The notes: a model not told the origin generated them from the sequence alone. A stretch of 64,000 bases of DNA from Flammula alnicola (GCA_015499995.1 JADNRV010000020.1:62001-126000); one strand, 5' to 3'. Counted from the first letter of the stretch, positions 34,093 to 47,712 are shown. A program made the numbers and translations.

Positions 34093-35645
34093 TTAGTAAG
34101 TGGGGTCGAAGAATTGGTCAGTGTCCATTGCAAATAAAATTTCAGGATTTGACCTCGCTCCAGCCCTTAGTAAATCGACGGGAATAGACTCAATGGGTCC
34201 AATGCTGTAATCGACCGTGATAGGAATCAGCGTCGGCTCGCTCGAACCGTACATCGCGTTTTTGGCTGGCGCGCAGGCGGCGAAGGAATTTCCGTGATCT
34301 TGCGTGGCGTTCGAGTCCAGAGACTTGGGCCCCACTCCGTCGGCCGCCACTACTGTCGCGTCATGGTCGCCGGTGTAAGATTGCATTTGAGACATCCAGA
34401 TATCGCCTTGTATGTGATAGTGCATGCCGCCCAATTCGAACGCTTGCGAGGACGGGACGGGCTCCGGATTTCCACCGGTCGTGTAGTCAGCCAACAGGTG
34501 GGTACTGCTTATGTCGAGTGCTGGCAGTGTACAGAGGGACACGGAAGTTGAGGACTCGGAGAGGAATTGCGCCGGCTGGGGTGCCGACGGAACCATTCCC
34601 GCGCCGTTCCAATTTAGGAGAGAACTGGAAGATTGCAACGTGGTGCCCGAGGGTTCTGTGGTCGCTGTCGAGGAAGTGGATTCTGGGGAAAGATAATCCG
34701 AAGACTCGAAAGATGAGCCATCTGGTATTCGAGGCATAGGGGTATACTGCGAAGAATCTGGTCAATATACGGTAGGACCGTTGGCAGACACAATCTGCTG
34801 CTTACCTCTCGCGACGATGGGGCCAAGTCCAGTCGGTCAGATGATGACGATGACGACGACTGTGCGGGAAGTCCAATCCAACCGTAGCTGGCTGTCGAGC
34901 GCAGGCGCCGGTGGATGGGCTCCGTGATGCTGAGGTGCGGAACGGAGGAATACCTGCGAGGTGTACCCCTGCCCAACGAGGACATCCCAGTCGACGTTTG
35001 CGGGCTAAGGATGAGGGCCGACTTGTGCAGGTCTAGTTGCGATGCGTTTGGAGTTGTTGATGCAGTGACTTCCTCGACAGTCCCGACCGGCTTGCTAGGA
35101 GGACACCGCGCCTGACGCCGTCGTCCGGACGCATTTTTCTTCGGCCTGTATCGATAATCAGGATACCTTCTCGCATGTTCGTTGCGCTCCCCGTTGGCGC
35201 GTTCCTTCCAGTATAGGCGCTCTTCTGGCGGCAGGTGGTGCCACGCTTCCGCTGCTTGCTTCGACAAAGTCTTCACAGCCTCGGCTCCTGGGGCACGTCG
35301 TATGCGTTTCCCCTCCCGGGAATGCTTGCGCACGTAGTCGCAGCGGAATAAAATAAACTCGTTTCGAGGGCGCGCGACCCATGCAGGGTCCCCATGTTTC
35401 CCGGTGTTATCGACACGCTCATCGATAGGCAATTCATCAGAGGAGTGCTCAGAAGTGCTAGAAGGAGGCGACGCGGTTTCAAAATCCCCAGAGGGGACCC
35501 GACGAAGTCGTCGGATTGGGTTTGGCTCAGAAATATGGAAAGTGGGATTTTGCAGTGGGAACATTGAATTATAGGTTACTGGGACGTCGACAAAATCCTT
35601 ATCGTCGGGGGGTGACCAGCCAAGGATACGAGATACCAGCGGCAT
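34093..35645 (-). CDS. HMG-box transcription factor (MATA/Ste11-like box)
   Basis: Nuclear DNA-binding protein with a single sequence-specific HMG box at about residues 91-168: ARPRNEFILFRCDYVRKHS, LSKQAAEAWHHLPPEE, YWKERANGERNEHARRYPDY, then RYRPKKN. This pattern (PRP/RNxFxLFR, W-x-x-L/E-P, YPxYxYxP) is that of fungal mating/sexual-development HMG factors. Two exons, 34806-35645 and 34093-34746, give 497 residues in frame. The rest is Ser/Thr/Pro-rich and probably disordered, with a poly-Ser run near the exon junction and an acidic C-terminus. ATG 35645 is the first in frame. No homeodomain or pheromone genes lie nearby, so this is not evidence of a mating-type locus; a regulator of the Ste11/Prf1/Ror type is the best guess. 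Confidence 0.85.
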
Positions 35646-37162
35646 CGCAGCAGGAGAGACAGTAAAACGGAAATTCGAGCATAATCCAGGTTCCCAATAC
35701 CGCCTTTTATTCGAGTATTACTGAAGTTAGTCGCTGGAGAGACTAGAATGGATAGTCACACGAGGATCTGAGATATATTCTGGAAGATAACGCTCGTGAC
35801 CTTGATCACGATCGCGTCCCCCAAGCTTGAAGTAAGTAGATTCAATTCTACTGTCGGCGTCTGTCTTCATAAGGAGCTGCCTTCATGTATCTGGGATGAA
35901 TGGCTCGATTACTGCGATTCGCATTGCAGCGAACCACTTCCTTCTGGAAGGGATGGGTCAATGCGAACTATACCCTCCTGTTTCTCTACAGAATTAGAAC
36001 TTGACTACGAATACATTTTAAGGCGCTCATCCCGCCCCCAATGCAAACTCGGCACAACATTGGGCCCCTATTTGTATGGATTAGATCGTGTAAATGCCTC
36101 ATATTTGGGTCATGTCCGAATTAAAGGCGGCTCCATATCTATTATAACAATCTATTACACAATTGGAAGTGGCTCACGGGGTATATCTGTGTGTTCTGAT
36201 TGGCTGCAACTTACAGCTTGTATCATACAAATGTCAGTCAACCGTCCTGAAAATTACAAGATATCAGGTACAGAGCGTGCACAGCTCACATATATCATAT
36301 ATTGCACAGGGGACAGGCAACAGTGGCGTCTGTGTAGCTTTCTGCACCCCAGAATTTTCAATATCGAGATAAGTAGGTCGGAGAATAGTCCCCACACCCT
36401 CCACTCAGTTGGAAATATCTAATGAATGTGATCACCGCCAATATAATAGGAATTTTCAAAGCAAAATTGATCTCCATCCTCGTCGACGAGGGATCGATAT
36501 GGTCCACATGGTCGAAAAGCGGAAGATGCGTCACAGCTTGAAATATCTCTCTCCTGCCTCTCGGCAAGCCTTATTCAACAGCGGATGCGATCTAGTCGAG
36601 TAGTATACGATCGGCATTGTAATTGACTGCATACTGGTATCTACAACTAACTGCTAACTATGAACTGAAATCTTCTGAGGAAAATGTTCTGAAGGCATGC
36701 TCAACGATTCCTCGAGTTCATTGGGTTTGTAAGCAGAGAGATTAAACGAATTACTGTAATCGGTGCCGACTATCGCATTGAATCGTGTCTCCCGAACTAC
36801 GGAGTGGTAAGATCTCTCCGACCATGACCTGTCTGACCTGGACCATACAACTTCTTCATATGGACGGCGCATCATTTTGGCTAGTCGTGGTCTCTAAGAA
36901 TGCCCACGTAATATGTATTTGGCTTAGCGTCCTTGAGACACCTGCCGGCATCCCTGGTAGCGATGACCAAACGCCTCAAACGCCGCGGTGTTCAAAGTCA
37001 AAATGCTTATTGCTTGTCCTGCCGCCACGAAATGTAGATGATACAAGCACATTTAATATTTGAATTGTTGCCCATCCCGCACAAAGTACTCCTGCACCAC
37101 CATCAAAAGCGAAAAGGTCCCTTGGACTGGTCAGGAACTCCAGGCCTCTGCGGTGAGCTGGT
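35646..37162. other. Intergenic, no gene recognised
   Basis: The plus-strand ORF 35796-36422 opens with a non-ATG codon and resembles nothing known. The rest holds only short ORFs. It contains the presumed HMG-box promoter. Confidence 0.35.
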
Positions 37163-38558
37163 TCAAAGCGACTTGCGGAAGCTACGGGCGGTCGTTTCCC
37201 TCGTACGAGTCCGGTTGGTAGTCTCGGCCGAGGGCCCCCTCCAGCAGTTTTCTTGGTTCTGCAGGTAGTATACTGGCGCCCAGTCTATGGACTCATGACA
37301 ATGTTCGATAGATTTATCAGTAGGCAGAGCCCTACGATCGACGATAGAATGATTATTATCAAGGATCGGCTGCAGAACGGCGGATTGGATCTGCTGGTCG
37401 GGGGCTGGAATGGGAAGTTCCTGAGAAGGATCGTCGTAAGCTGGCTTTTTGTAATGACAGTGCTTGTTTTCTACGTCATCAATGACTCCCCAGACAGGCT
37501 GAAGTTGAGGCAGACAGTCGGGCTCCTTCAAGGTCCTTGATTGAGAAAAGCTCTCGGCGTCAGTTTCGACAACGTTCTCGGATAATTGCCCTAGGGATAA
37601 CCTAGCCGGCTGCTCGAGGCATTGAAGGAATAGACACGGGATCGTTATTCTGGAATGCGACAGATTGCCGAAAACCTCGAAATAGGCCGGCGTCTCCTTA
37701 TCCGCGTGGCTGATGACCTCTGCAATATATTTCTTAGCCTGTAAGAGAACGTCTTCAATAGCCGGTTCACAATTCAGAATTTCAGGGCCTATATTTTGGC
37801 TCAGGTGCGAGAATTCGAGCCCCGACATCGCCTGACCTGGTAGACGAGATGCCTTATAAACGCCATAGTATAATTTATTATCTTCAAGATTCTCGACGAC
37901 GATTTCAAAGCATGGGGTGGAGAGATAGAATTTCAGGTGGACCTCGGAAGCGACGAGCAGCCACCCGTGTCTGCCGGGCAGCAGATAGCTCATTTCAAAT
38001 AAGTCTGTCAACTTCGTGGGTGCAACCGGATATCTAATCTCCTGCCGGAATACATTTGAGGAGCTTGACAAAGGCAGTCGAGTACGCTCACATACTTGTG
38101 GCGTATTTCTTGGCAAGGGGATAGTCTTGCGCAATTTCTCGAACGCGTCCGCGCGTTCTTTTTTGAGTTGGACCACGGTACCCGCATCGATGGCGGAAGT
38201 CGGGATGTAGGGTCGACGCTAAAGGAAAGGCCTTGTGAGTGGTCTTTATCGATGGAAGGAGCGGCAACAGACCTGTTGGGGTATATTATCCACGACTGTT
38301 TCATGAAGGCGTATGAGATTCTGATGCTGAGGGATAAACTTTCCAAGATCTCGTTCTATCTCCTCCCACTTTTCCAACCTCTTTTCGGACTACTTCATAT
38401 TTAGAATGGAAGATTTATTAATAGAGGATAGCAAGACTTACGGGGGTATGTGTCATCTCAGAATAAATTCGACTCAGCTCCTGAATACTCGCGTCGAGAG
38501 CGCAAAAGGCGGTGGACGTTTCCCCGACTGGTTGCGTCTGCATGGTCGGTCGAGACAT
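37163..38558 (-). CDS. Hypothetical protein, Agaricomycete type, function unknown
   Basis: Three exons on the minus strand: 38442-38558, 38273-38389 and 37163-38218, summing to 429 codons plus stop in frame. The N-terminal part is helical (SIQELSRIYSEMTHTP, EKRLEKWEEIERDLGKFIPQ, VVQLKKERADAFEKLRKTI), suggesting a coiled-coil segment. The middle is a mixed, possibly globular domain (YLLPGRHGWLLVASEVHLKFYL, CFEIVVENLEDNKLYYGVYK). The C-terminal half is polar and low in order. I do not recognise a family. The exon structure with consistent phases and ordinary codon use argues that it is real. An alternative start is the ATG at 38543. Confidence 0.6.
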
Positions 38559-39341
38559 TCGATGGCCACTGAAAATTATCGTGCTCTTATACTCCAGGAC
38601 GCTTGCCACTGGAGATAGGACCAGCTTGCCCAAAGGTTGTCGCGTCCCAATCGACAAAGCCCATCGCGAAAGAAACAACGGTCCTTGAAGCGCACAGACC
38701 AACTCCAGAGATGACCATTCCTGTTGGCATATTGCAGAGACGCTCTCTTGTGTCAGGCGACTTAACCCAAGCAGACGGCCGGAGCCTTTCGAGAGCAGTT
38801 TGACTGTTAGCGGCGATCAAGTTCATCCGCAGTGATTCCGGTCGTCCTTTGCGTCGCATGAGAGAGAATTCTGGCCCTTCATGCCAAATATTAGCTAGAA
38901 CCAAGTGAGAAGTGCATGTCCTTGATTGAGTCAGACTCAGGATAGCCGCTAGTGCCAATGGCATTGGCAATGCGCGACGACGCGCGTGTAAACACGAGTC
39001 ACGTGGTACTTCGGCAGTAATGATGCATGTCCGGATTTGGATTTCTTCTAGGCCTTGACATGTGTCAGTGAGAAAGCCAGGCAAGTCAAACTTCTCCTTT
39101 GTTAATCGGTCACCACCACCTGGATGCGCTGGCCTCTTTACAGCTCATCAAGATCCCCCTCAATGTGCTGATACTCCTTGAGATTTACCCTTTTTCAACA
39201 TTTTCTTGCGTATACCGTGAGTCTTCAGCGCTGCAGATTTAGCGCTTGCATGCGACGTCATATCGAAATTTCATCTTGTTTTTTTAAAGGTGGAATTAAA
39301 CAGGCATTATCGCTCTGTGGACACTTTCATTCACACTAGAA
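38559..39341. other. Upstream region with one uncertain minus-strand ORF
   Basis: The minus-strand ORF 38587-39084 (165 codons, MPGFLTDTCQGLEEIQIRTC...) ends 29 bases before the next gene's start on the same strand. It has no recognised domain and could be chance. The right end holds the promoter of the one-helix protein. Confidence 0.25.
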
Positions 39342-40259
39342 ATGGACAGCAGGGTCGACGACACTCTCGCTTTTGCGAAACGAGAAATACCCATGATTGG
39401 CGGCTCCTCAGCCGGTATGTGTTTTCGCCAAAATAGGATCGTCGGAATATCTTTATAAATTTTCCGTAAAGCTTTCATAGCGATTGTCGTCATCCTCGTT
39501 GTCGTCATCGCTATAGCATGTACTGCTGTCGTCATTCTCTTACGAGAAGACATGGCCGAGGACGGAGAAGCACTCACGCGTCGAGCTCGAGGTCGATATC
39601 ATCTTTCGGGATTCCACGGTCCTTCAGTTTTTAACTCCACCCGGGATTGGTTCACTCGTGTTCTGGGCATCTCAGGATCTCACCAGCGCGTCGAAAACGA
39701 CCGGGCAGACAAATCCAGGATCATTAAAGGCCACCCGAGGCAGGGCTGGCTGCAAGCAGGAAACGGAAGCGATTGGGATTCCGATTCGATAGATGACCGA
39801 CCCACGGGAAAGCAGAAAAATGCGACCGCCTCCACAATGGTGCGCATGATGGACCGAGAGCCGTCGATGGGCACCCCGAGGTCCTCCAATGCGGGTTCGT
39901 TCCCTCATTTATCACGGGTATACAGCCCCGGCTCCGACACGGCGTCGAGCGTGCGGTTCGACCTCAACTCCGCGCGGGGCATTCCTTACGCTGAGCCATC
40001 CTCGCTATCACGTCAAGGTATCATCCCCAGCATCCAATCACATCTGTATTCATCTCCATCTACCCAATCTTCTCCATCACCATCACCCGCCCCTCGCCAG
40101 CCGGCAAGTCGAATGGCTTTGACTTCCGCCGAATCGTTAGGAGGGTTCTCGTCCAACGACTCCGCCGATAACATCGGTATCAGTAACCCATTCGCTGCGC
40201 CATCTCAGCCAAGTATTAGAACATTTAAAGGCGGTTCAAAGTTCATCGAGGCGCTGTAA
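39342..40259 (+). CDS. Single-pass membrane protein, conserved in mushrooms
   Basis: Two exons, 39342-39414 and 39481-40259, giving 283 residues. The short N-terminus (MDSRVDDTLAFAKREIPMIG) leads into one strongly hydrophobic helix, about residues 25-48 (IVVILVVVIAIACTAVVILL). This is followed by a charged stop (REDMAEDGE) and a long Ser/Pro/Arg-rich cytosolic-type tail ending GGSKFIEAL. No enzymatic motif is seen. The intron could end at 39480 or 39471; both keep frame and differ by three residues at the helix entry. The family is one I associate with Agaricomycetes, without known function. Topology is inferred from the positive-inside rule. Confidence 0.7.
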
Positions 40260-43200
40260 CAAATAACAAATCGTGTACATCAGATCTGAACCACCTGCTT
40301 TCCTACCATCTACTCTCGTTGCTTTGATTTGGACTCACCAACTATTTACGACTATGACCTTGTAGTACTACGAACAGAACATTTTTTGCTGTCTTCTGAT
40401 TTATTATTTTTGGTTGTTGCTGTATGTACGCTATGTAGAATGACCATTGTTTCTTGCCGTGATGTGACCTGTTCGCCCTTGGAGCATAGCACGCTGCGTT
40501 GAGGAGAGTACACGCGCTTTTATGGGTTCTGATAAGACCCTAACTCAAGTTAGCTCAAGTTGCCTGGACTCTGAAAGACATGCGAATACTGCGAACTTTT
40601 AAATAATTTGCCAATGCCGACTTGCCTGCAGTATGCATGGCTTTTTCTGGGCCCTGAGAGTCTTAATGTTATCTTTAATGCTTGGAAGAAAAGGGTAAAC
40701 GGTTTAAAGCGATTGTAAAAACCTGTCTGACCAAACCCACAGACAGACCGCCCTTTCACCCAATCGTTCTCCTTGAAAACATTCAAGTCAAGCCATCTGA
40801 AACGCTCAAGCTGAAACACCGTAATAGGACGCTGCTCAACTCACTTCATCACGCTACGTAGCCTTGTATCCCGAGTGCTTTTCTTGAAGATACAAGGCGG
40901 CGTAGCTGAGGCAGATGAGCCTTGGAGGAGGGACCTATAAAATCGGCTCGGCGAGCATTTTCTCTGCTTTAAACGCGGTCATGCCTTGGCGGCAACGTGC
41001 ATGACATACCTGTGCAATATTATGCCTCGGTAGGGCAGGGGTCTTCGGTTCCAGCGGGCGCACTGAAGGTCGCGCTCTCTCCTTGCGGGAGTTCTAGACT
41101 GTCGATTGCTGTCGACTCGTGCATTACGATCATGATATCATGTCATTGTCGTCGTCATCGTCAACGTCGAACGACATCATGATTAATGACGAGTCGGGCC
41201 CCAAACTTCAAAGCTTCACTGATAGCGCAGTGGGCTGCAGCCCCGACATTGTGAGATTCTCAATGCTCTGTGGTTTACAAGTTAGCATGATCCGAGAGAT
41301 AAGATGTAAATTGGAACCTACGTGCATATGGATTCTGAGCAACGCACTTTCTAAGTGTGGCACACCGTTCTTCTATTGTTTAATTTCGCAGGTGGCTTCA
41401 TATAAATTCGAGTCTACCAACGGCAAGACATCCTTCTGCATCCGAAAGTTCTCTTGCAGGTCTGTCTAACTTTAAGCGATAAGTTGGTGATACACTTGCT
41501 TGCTTCACTATCTGGAAAAAATTTCCCATAAGAACCAAAGATAACAATATTGTCAGACACTTTGACCTCGGGAAGCACAAGGCGCTTTGACCGTCTTGTC
41601 CATTGTTTCTCAAAACGCGACCTCGGCGCAGTTGATGATGCGGAAAGGTGGTATCTGTCTGCGTGAAAGTCAGCCTCCAGGTGGCAGCTTTCGTGTCCTA
41701 TTAAGTTTTAGTCCCAATATTATTGTGCAGAAATTTGTAGGATAAATAAATACATGTACACAAAATGCACGTGCTGGAACTTACTTAAGCGTGGACGATA
41801 ACCCAAGTTCGGTCCCTTCCTGCCGCAATTGGCCATGAACGTTGAACGTTGAACGTTTGAGTGTTGATCAGCATATCGACCTGATTTCAATCTTCTCCTG
41901 GGGCCTGTACCGTGCTGCTAAGTCGGCATACATACTATTTGTCAACCGGCGTTGTGCTTCCATAGAGCGATCCTCAAGACCTCCCTTGGCAGGGCGCCTT
42001 GTCTGTTCCCTGTGGCGCAGCGCTTAGAGTTCGCCCAATCACAGCTATCGAAAATGCGACTGGGAGTCTCCTGGACGATTTTTTTTTTCGCGGAAAAGAT
42101 GTGGGGTATTTCCGAACTCTTAGGGCTCTTTCGGGGCTCTTTCCTGGTTCATCGACTCCGACTTCTTATGCAAGGCGGGAACTCACATGATTCAAGGCGA
42201 TTCCTAGTAGATCAAACTCTCCTTCTGTTCTTCCGTTCATGGCCATGGTCTCAGATCAACAAAGGAATGCATATCTATAAAGCTGAATCAGCTCTCGGGT
42301 TCTCCAAAACTCCGATGTAAATTAGTGGTGGCACTGAATTTACTTGACTGCCGTCTCAAGGAAGAACCGCTCTGCAGCTGGGCAATTGCAGAGCTCGGTA
42401 GATGCGCTTACTTCCGTCTCAATTTCAGTTCTAGGTAACAAGGATTGCGCCATTTCCTGCCTGGACTTTATTGCGCCTTGTTTCGCTGAAAGCTATCTCT
42501 TTCCACGACGGCCGACCATTCCGATACCATCCTATGATAATAAGGTGCAGTGCAATTGTGTCCGCCCCGTGGAATATCCAATTCACTAATATTAAAACCT
42601 CAAGGTCCCAACTTGTTGTTCGTCAAAGTCTCCTTTTTTTCTCTAGACAGGATTGGTTAGGTTTTCGATGTCCTGATCAGTGGCTATCTCCAATCAAGCC
42701 TCTCTGTTTCTAGAACAACAAGTCTAAACCCGCAGCTTCTACGTCTTCAAATGCGAGGCATCGAGGGATTTTGTGTTTTATTATTATTTGTGTTTGTGAG
42801 CTCGTGGGCTTTGTGGGCTTCTGTTAATGTGCCTTCAGTCCTTAATTTTTCCTTATCGTTCATATCATGGGCCTATGGTCAGTTTGATTATTGTCACCAC
42901 GTTGGAGAACGAAAATTCTCCAACGTGATGCTTTCATTTCCCGGCAGTTGTCTCTTTGTTCTCTCCACCCTCCGGCAACGCGTCTTGTGCCAAGGTTCCT
43001 TCATGCGAAGAGAACCCAACTTCCATGATGACATTAAATGCGAATACATATGTCTTTATTGCTTGCATACGTACGTTCGTCCTGTCTCCCTCCTGCTCGT
43101 GTCGTTCTACCTTCTAATTATTTGTCACCCCAGTAACATGACCTCGCTAAATATCAATATATTATTTTCTCCTCGGAAGGACAGGTGGCTCGCGGTCCTG

Positions 43201-44838
43201 CCGCTTGCTTCATGATACCATTTCCCCACATTCGGGTGGATGAGACAGGCAATGAACCCATGAGCTCGGATTACGGACCGACGAATCTCCGCCGACAGGG
43301 TGGACATGGGTGCCCAACATCATGGCGCATTCTCTGGCCACACGATAACGGCGTCCCAGACTTAACGCGTCTAGGTCAGGGTAAGAGCCAGTGAGTCGTA
43401 TACATCAGCGCCAATGCGTCAGTTGGACTCTTATCTCTTGTTTCAGAATTTCAGTCGTGCCCTCCGCTTTTCCCATATTTCAAACCTATCAGATAATATG
43501 ACAGTTACCCCAAATGCAAAAAAACCGCGCTAATTCTGACAGCTGGCGATCGACCTCCGATTCCGTTAGAGTTTTTATAAGGTTTTTATGACGCTGTTTT
43601 AGAGGTACGTAACGTGGGTTAGTTGTGAGGGCACGGCAAGCTTGCCACCCACATTACGATGGCGTGAGTATCCACACGACACCATCATACCGACACACGA
43701 CGTCATGAGCTTATAATAGGTGGCGGAAATGGCGTCGCATGAGGCCTCTAGAAGCGCCTGACGTGCTCCAGGATGACTGTAATTTATCTCTCATGATGTG
43801 CTTGCAATTCTGTAATATAAAGACATTAAAATATCTCAACCGTCAGTGTAAGTACACTAATATGTCCAAGGCTGGCATCCGGTCAGTCGGAATGTCGTTC
43901 ATGCCATTTATGACTGAGCCGTTTATGCTATCGGCACATTTCCGACATAATGCTTCGGCATCAAGTCGTGTTGCTCAACACTCTCTCCTAGAATGGTTTT
44001 CTCCTAAAATGGCTTGAAATTCAGGAGATCCCCTTGAATAACGGCTGTGCATAACTACATATATGGGGAGGTATACCGGCACGGGTGGGCTCAGGTGGTC
44101 ATTTCATAAACTACATTAGGATCCGGGTTGATAGGATGAACGTGGGGCAAGCGCCCATAAAGCGCAGCCCCAGTTCAACCAATGGTAGTGTTGATATTAT
44201 TATTATATTGCATAGATTATAAGTGGTTGACGCCATGTGTGTATTACACATAGTCCGACAGAGGTGATAATCATCACTGTGGCGTTGCGATGGATGGAAT
44301 TGGATGGAACTTGTATGTATGCGTAGTAAGTATGTATATAGCAGGAATGAGGATGATGAAGAAAAGTGCAAACAAAAAAAACCCAATAAATTAATTTATC
44401 ATGCAGTATGGGAGGGATATTATCGACGCGACGGAAGTACCAGTACTAGTAATACTACAGTATGTATGTATGTTGCAACCAGAGAGCAGATGGATACGAT
44501 ATCTTTTGTACAGCAGGACCGAATTGAAGCCGAAAGCAAAGTGATATGGTTGGATGGGATGAGGAGAATGCATGTTTGGATAATGCAAAAAAGAAAATAA
44601 AATATACAGCGAAAACAGGGGAAAGCAGTGGCAGATAACGAAGACAAAAAACCCAACGCCTGGATCGACGAACCCGAATTATATGTCATGAAGAGGAGCG
44701 GGAAAATGATATGAATATGCTACCATTACTGACGGATGGACCCAGCAAAGCCGTGGCAGACGAGGACCGAAAATCTCGCCACCTGAGGGAAGGAAAGACT
44801 GAAGGATCAAAGAAAGACCCACGCCAGGAAACGCGGGT
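40260..44838. other. 4.6-kb gene-poor region
   Basis: Only short ORFs on both strands, the longest (42751-43215) without a domain or exon context. Notable contents: three copies of GAACGTT in tandem at 41837-41857, a perfect hairpin at 42898-42927, and trinucleotide-rich patches near 44330-44470. A long non-coding transcript or unrecognised exons cannot be excluded. Confidence 0.4.
42898..42927. repeat. Perfect 12-bp inverted repeat with 6-nt loop
   Basis: CACGTTGGAGAA at 42898-42909 and its exact reverse complement at 42916-42927 flank the loop CGAAAA. It could form a stable stem-loop in RNA or act as a protein-binding palindrome. It lies alone in the gene-poor stretch. Confidence 0.8.
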
Positions 44839-46558
44839 TTAGATTGTTCGCACCACGATCGACGTATCATCGATCCACGACTCATCTGGCATGTCCAGAG
44901 TCAGCAATCTGGACACACCGAACCGGTCCTCGCCGCCCAGAGCGAGGCGAAGCAGCCTAAGCGCCATATTATCCTGTCTCGACCCCGGCTCCGCGTCCGT
45001 AACGCTCCCTGGGGGATCGCGGGAGACCATACTGCGGGCCCAGCTCTCGATGACGCGCTGCTGGCGTTCGCCGTCACACAGAGCGGCGAAGCCATCGGAC
45101 GCGAGAATGAGGAACCGGGGTAGCGGCGCAGAAGGCAGCTGCACGGCCGACTTGTTGGTGTAGGACCAGAACGTGTTCTTGCTTGTACCGGCCGAGGGCG
45201 ACGTCGTCGCCTGCGCGGACGCATCGTCCCCATCGAGCCTGCGGTGGGTTATTTGAGGTTCGGCGGTGATGTAGGGCGGAGTTTTGTTGCGCACAAGGAA
45301 TTCTTCCCATGGAGAAGTGTTGTGGAATCCGGGGAAAAGGTTGTATAGGATGCGCCGAGTGAATGCGGGGGGCTGCTTGAAAGGGATATCACCGAAACCT
45401 GTCAATTAAACATCCAGGTTCGACCACCCATCGTCATGATCGAAGGCGACGGGCGGAAGAAGAAAGGAGGGGTATTAATCCGGTGAGTTTCGTGAACTTG
45501 GAAAATGACGGGAAAGACATACATCTTGTCGGGGCAATGGCGCCCAAAACTCTGTTGTCGAGAACACATTCCGGTTCACCGGGATGGCTTTGCCGTACGC
45601 GTTCCAGCTCGGCAGCGTTGTCTCCGTTGTGGTTCACAGTTAAGGCTTCAACCTTCCAGTCCTTCGCGTTATTACTCGGGGAAGCCAGAACTAGGAGCGG
45701 AATAGATGGAAATCAGCGAAAAGTTCTATCACTCCGTTGGTGACGCAACCAGCGGCCCTTGTCTTAGTTGGGGTAATGAACGTAAAAACCGGAAACAGTA
45801 CTCACATGCTTCACAATCGCCGAGATTTGCAATCCATAGATTTGTGTGTTCTGGGTCAACAAGCGCCACTAGGGCCGTAGTCCCATACATGCACAATCTA
45901 GCCTTTCGCCAATTAGCTCCGCCTTTGTGTTGGTCGTTAATGATATCCCGTATCTGAGCGTCAGTGTAGTTATCCAACTGGTCTACTGAGCCTCCGAACA
46001 GATCGAGCACATCATGCGCGATCGCATCGTCAAATGCCATGATAGCCTTTGTGAAGCAAGCGGAAATCGATTCCGGCGTGGGTTCTACACCGGAGTTGGA
46101 GTCTTCCGCCTCTCTGAGGAAGTCGCGAACGATAATAGGCAAATGGTGTGCAACGTGCTCCACAGTGACGTCTCCGAGGTGACCTTTTCAACACAACCAA
46201 GGAGGGGGGAACACGGTCAGCAGTCGTCGAGCGCGACATTTTTGCCACAGGACTCACCGTCAAAAACACCTGTAAAAGCCCATAACCGACCATTCACTTC
46301 CAGCTGTGTGACGACGTAGCGATCCTGAGTCTTCGCGGAAGGGGCGGGTTGAAAATTTACGCTGTCGGCCTTAAATTTTCCCTGGGGGCCAATGGGCGAG
46401 CTGTGTGGCTTTGCGAGTATCCTGAGCTCGCGCCATAAATCCTGTTCGTCGAGAAGCTGGTACGGACGTGGCCACGGTCCATCTTCAGGACCGAATCGCG
46501 AGCCGGGTATGTCATGCGGGTAGGCCCACTTGTAGGAGACGCGCTCTGCGATCATCAT
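44839..46558 (-). CDS. PP2C-type Ser/Thr phosphatase (PDP-like)
   Basis: Metal-dependent protein phosphatase. Four exons, 46258-46558, 45806-46183, 45523-45690 and 44839-45398, sum to 468 codons plus stop in frame. PP2C motifs in order: TQDRYVVTQLEVNG, LWAFTGVFDGHLGD (metal-binding Asp), ALVALVDPEHTNLWIANLGDCEA, RVLGAIAPTRC then FGDIPFKQP, LILASDGFAALCD, and the final DDTSIVVRTI. In the first motif the usual Glu-Asp is Gln-Asp. Layout and a long variable linker resemble the pyruvate dehydrogenase phosphatase branch, so a mitochondrial role is possible; no clear presequence is seen from ATG 46558. The frame stays open upstream without an ATG, so an earlier exon may exist. Intron 3 (45399-45522) is 124 nt. 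Confidence 0.85.
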
Positions 46559-47712
46559 AGCCAAAAAGTGGTATACGCGACGAAGGTAGTCTGCGAAAAT
46601 TGTGGAAGAGAAGAAGGGGGATGGACGTAGTGGAGCCAGGAGGAAAGACGGAAGATAGAAAGAGAGTGGCAAGGGATATGACTAGTCGAGTTTTAAGACG
46701 AATTTGAACTGTGTAGTCAGCACGGCAGGTCAGGTCCACGCGACCCGCAAGGTCCGATAAGACAGGCTTGAGAGAGGGCTTCTTGCAACAAATGGATGAA
46801 AATGGCACAAAATCTACATCACCACTTGGAGATCTCATTCGTCCCGAGGAATCATATTATTATTGTCACGGGGCATCTCTGCCCTGAGTACTGTCCGATG
46901 AGAATTCCCTCCTGATATATTCACGTCTCTCGCCATAAATGGCTCACAGTGCGGGGAACATAGTAACCTGCTCACCAGAGGGCCTTCAGGAGGCAACGCG
47001 TCAGCAAAGGATGAGCTGGCCACTCGGCCATCACAAGGGGTACATTGCTTACGACACAACAACTGCGTTACGGCGAGCATTTGTCATTTTTTTCGGATTA
47101 AACGTCATTTTTTTAATCTAGAGGGGGGGCGAAAAAGGGGTGTGCAGAAGAGGAAAGGCGCACATTGACTGTCAACTCACTAGAAAAGAAAGCATATCAT
47201 GCTTCGGACAAAGTCAAGTCTCCCCCGCATGGGATAATATGTCTCAGAGCGTTTTGCATGTTTAAAATAACAAGCGGCGTTCAGGAAGGCTAGAGCTTAA
47301 TTAGAAGCGATGGGGCTCGCTGTGTTACATTAACGAATGTTACAGGTGCTAACGAAACATGTATATATGGAACCAATCCAGATTGCTTGAATGAAAGGAA
47401 TGACGTCTGGGGTAAAAGAAGATCCCCGCGTCGTGTGTTCTGTCGTATACAGTAGTGCGGCATGATGATGGATGCTGATATCGATGCAAGTAAAAAATAG
47501 AGTAGGCGTTAGACGAGGAGGATGTGAAAAAAAAGGAAAGAAGCCTCGTTTTTGTGGTGATACAATTTTAAAAGTGTCCGTCCATCTGTCTAGTAGGAAA
47601 AGAGAAGGGGATCAAACAAGAAGATTGGAGTTTGGCCGGTCTATCGTACCGGAGGGGGGCAATGGCCTAACGCTGGGGTCGACTTTGCTTAATGCGAAGG
47701 CGGAAGCGTGGC
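46559..47712. other. Intergenic upstream of the phosphatase
   Basis: No recognised gene. The right half is AT-rich and purine-rich and forms the 3' flank of the receptor-like gene. Confidence 0.35.

Noticed and set aside
34093..35645. HMG-box gene as part of a mating-type locus
   Set aside because: Neighbours are a carboxypeptidase and unknown proteins; no homeodomain, pheromone precursor or receptor gene is present.
35796..36422. 208-codon plus-strand ORF
   Set aside because: Starts at a non-ATG codon and has no domain or splice context.
42751..43215. 154-codon hydrophobic ORF
   Set aside because: Contains the inverted repeat at 42898-42927 and no conserved feature; likely chance.
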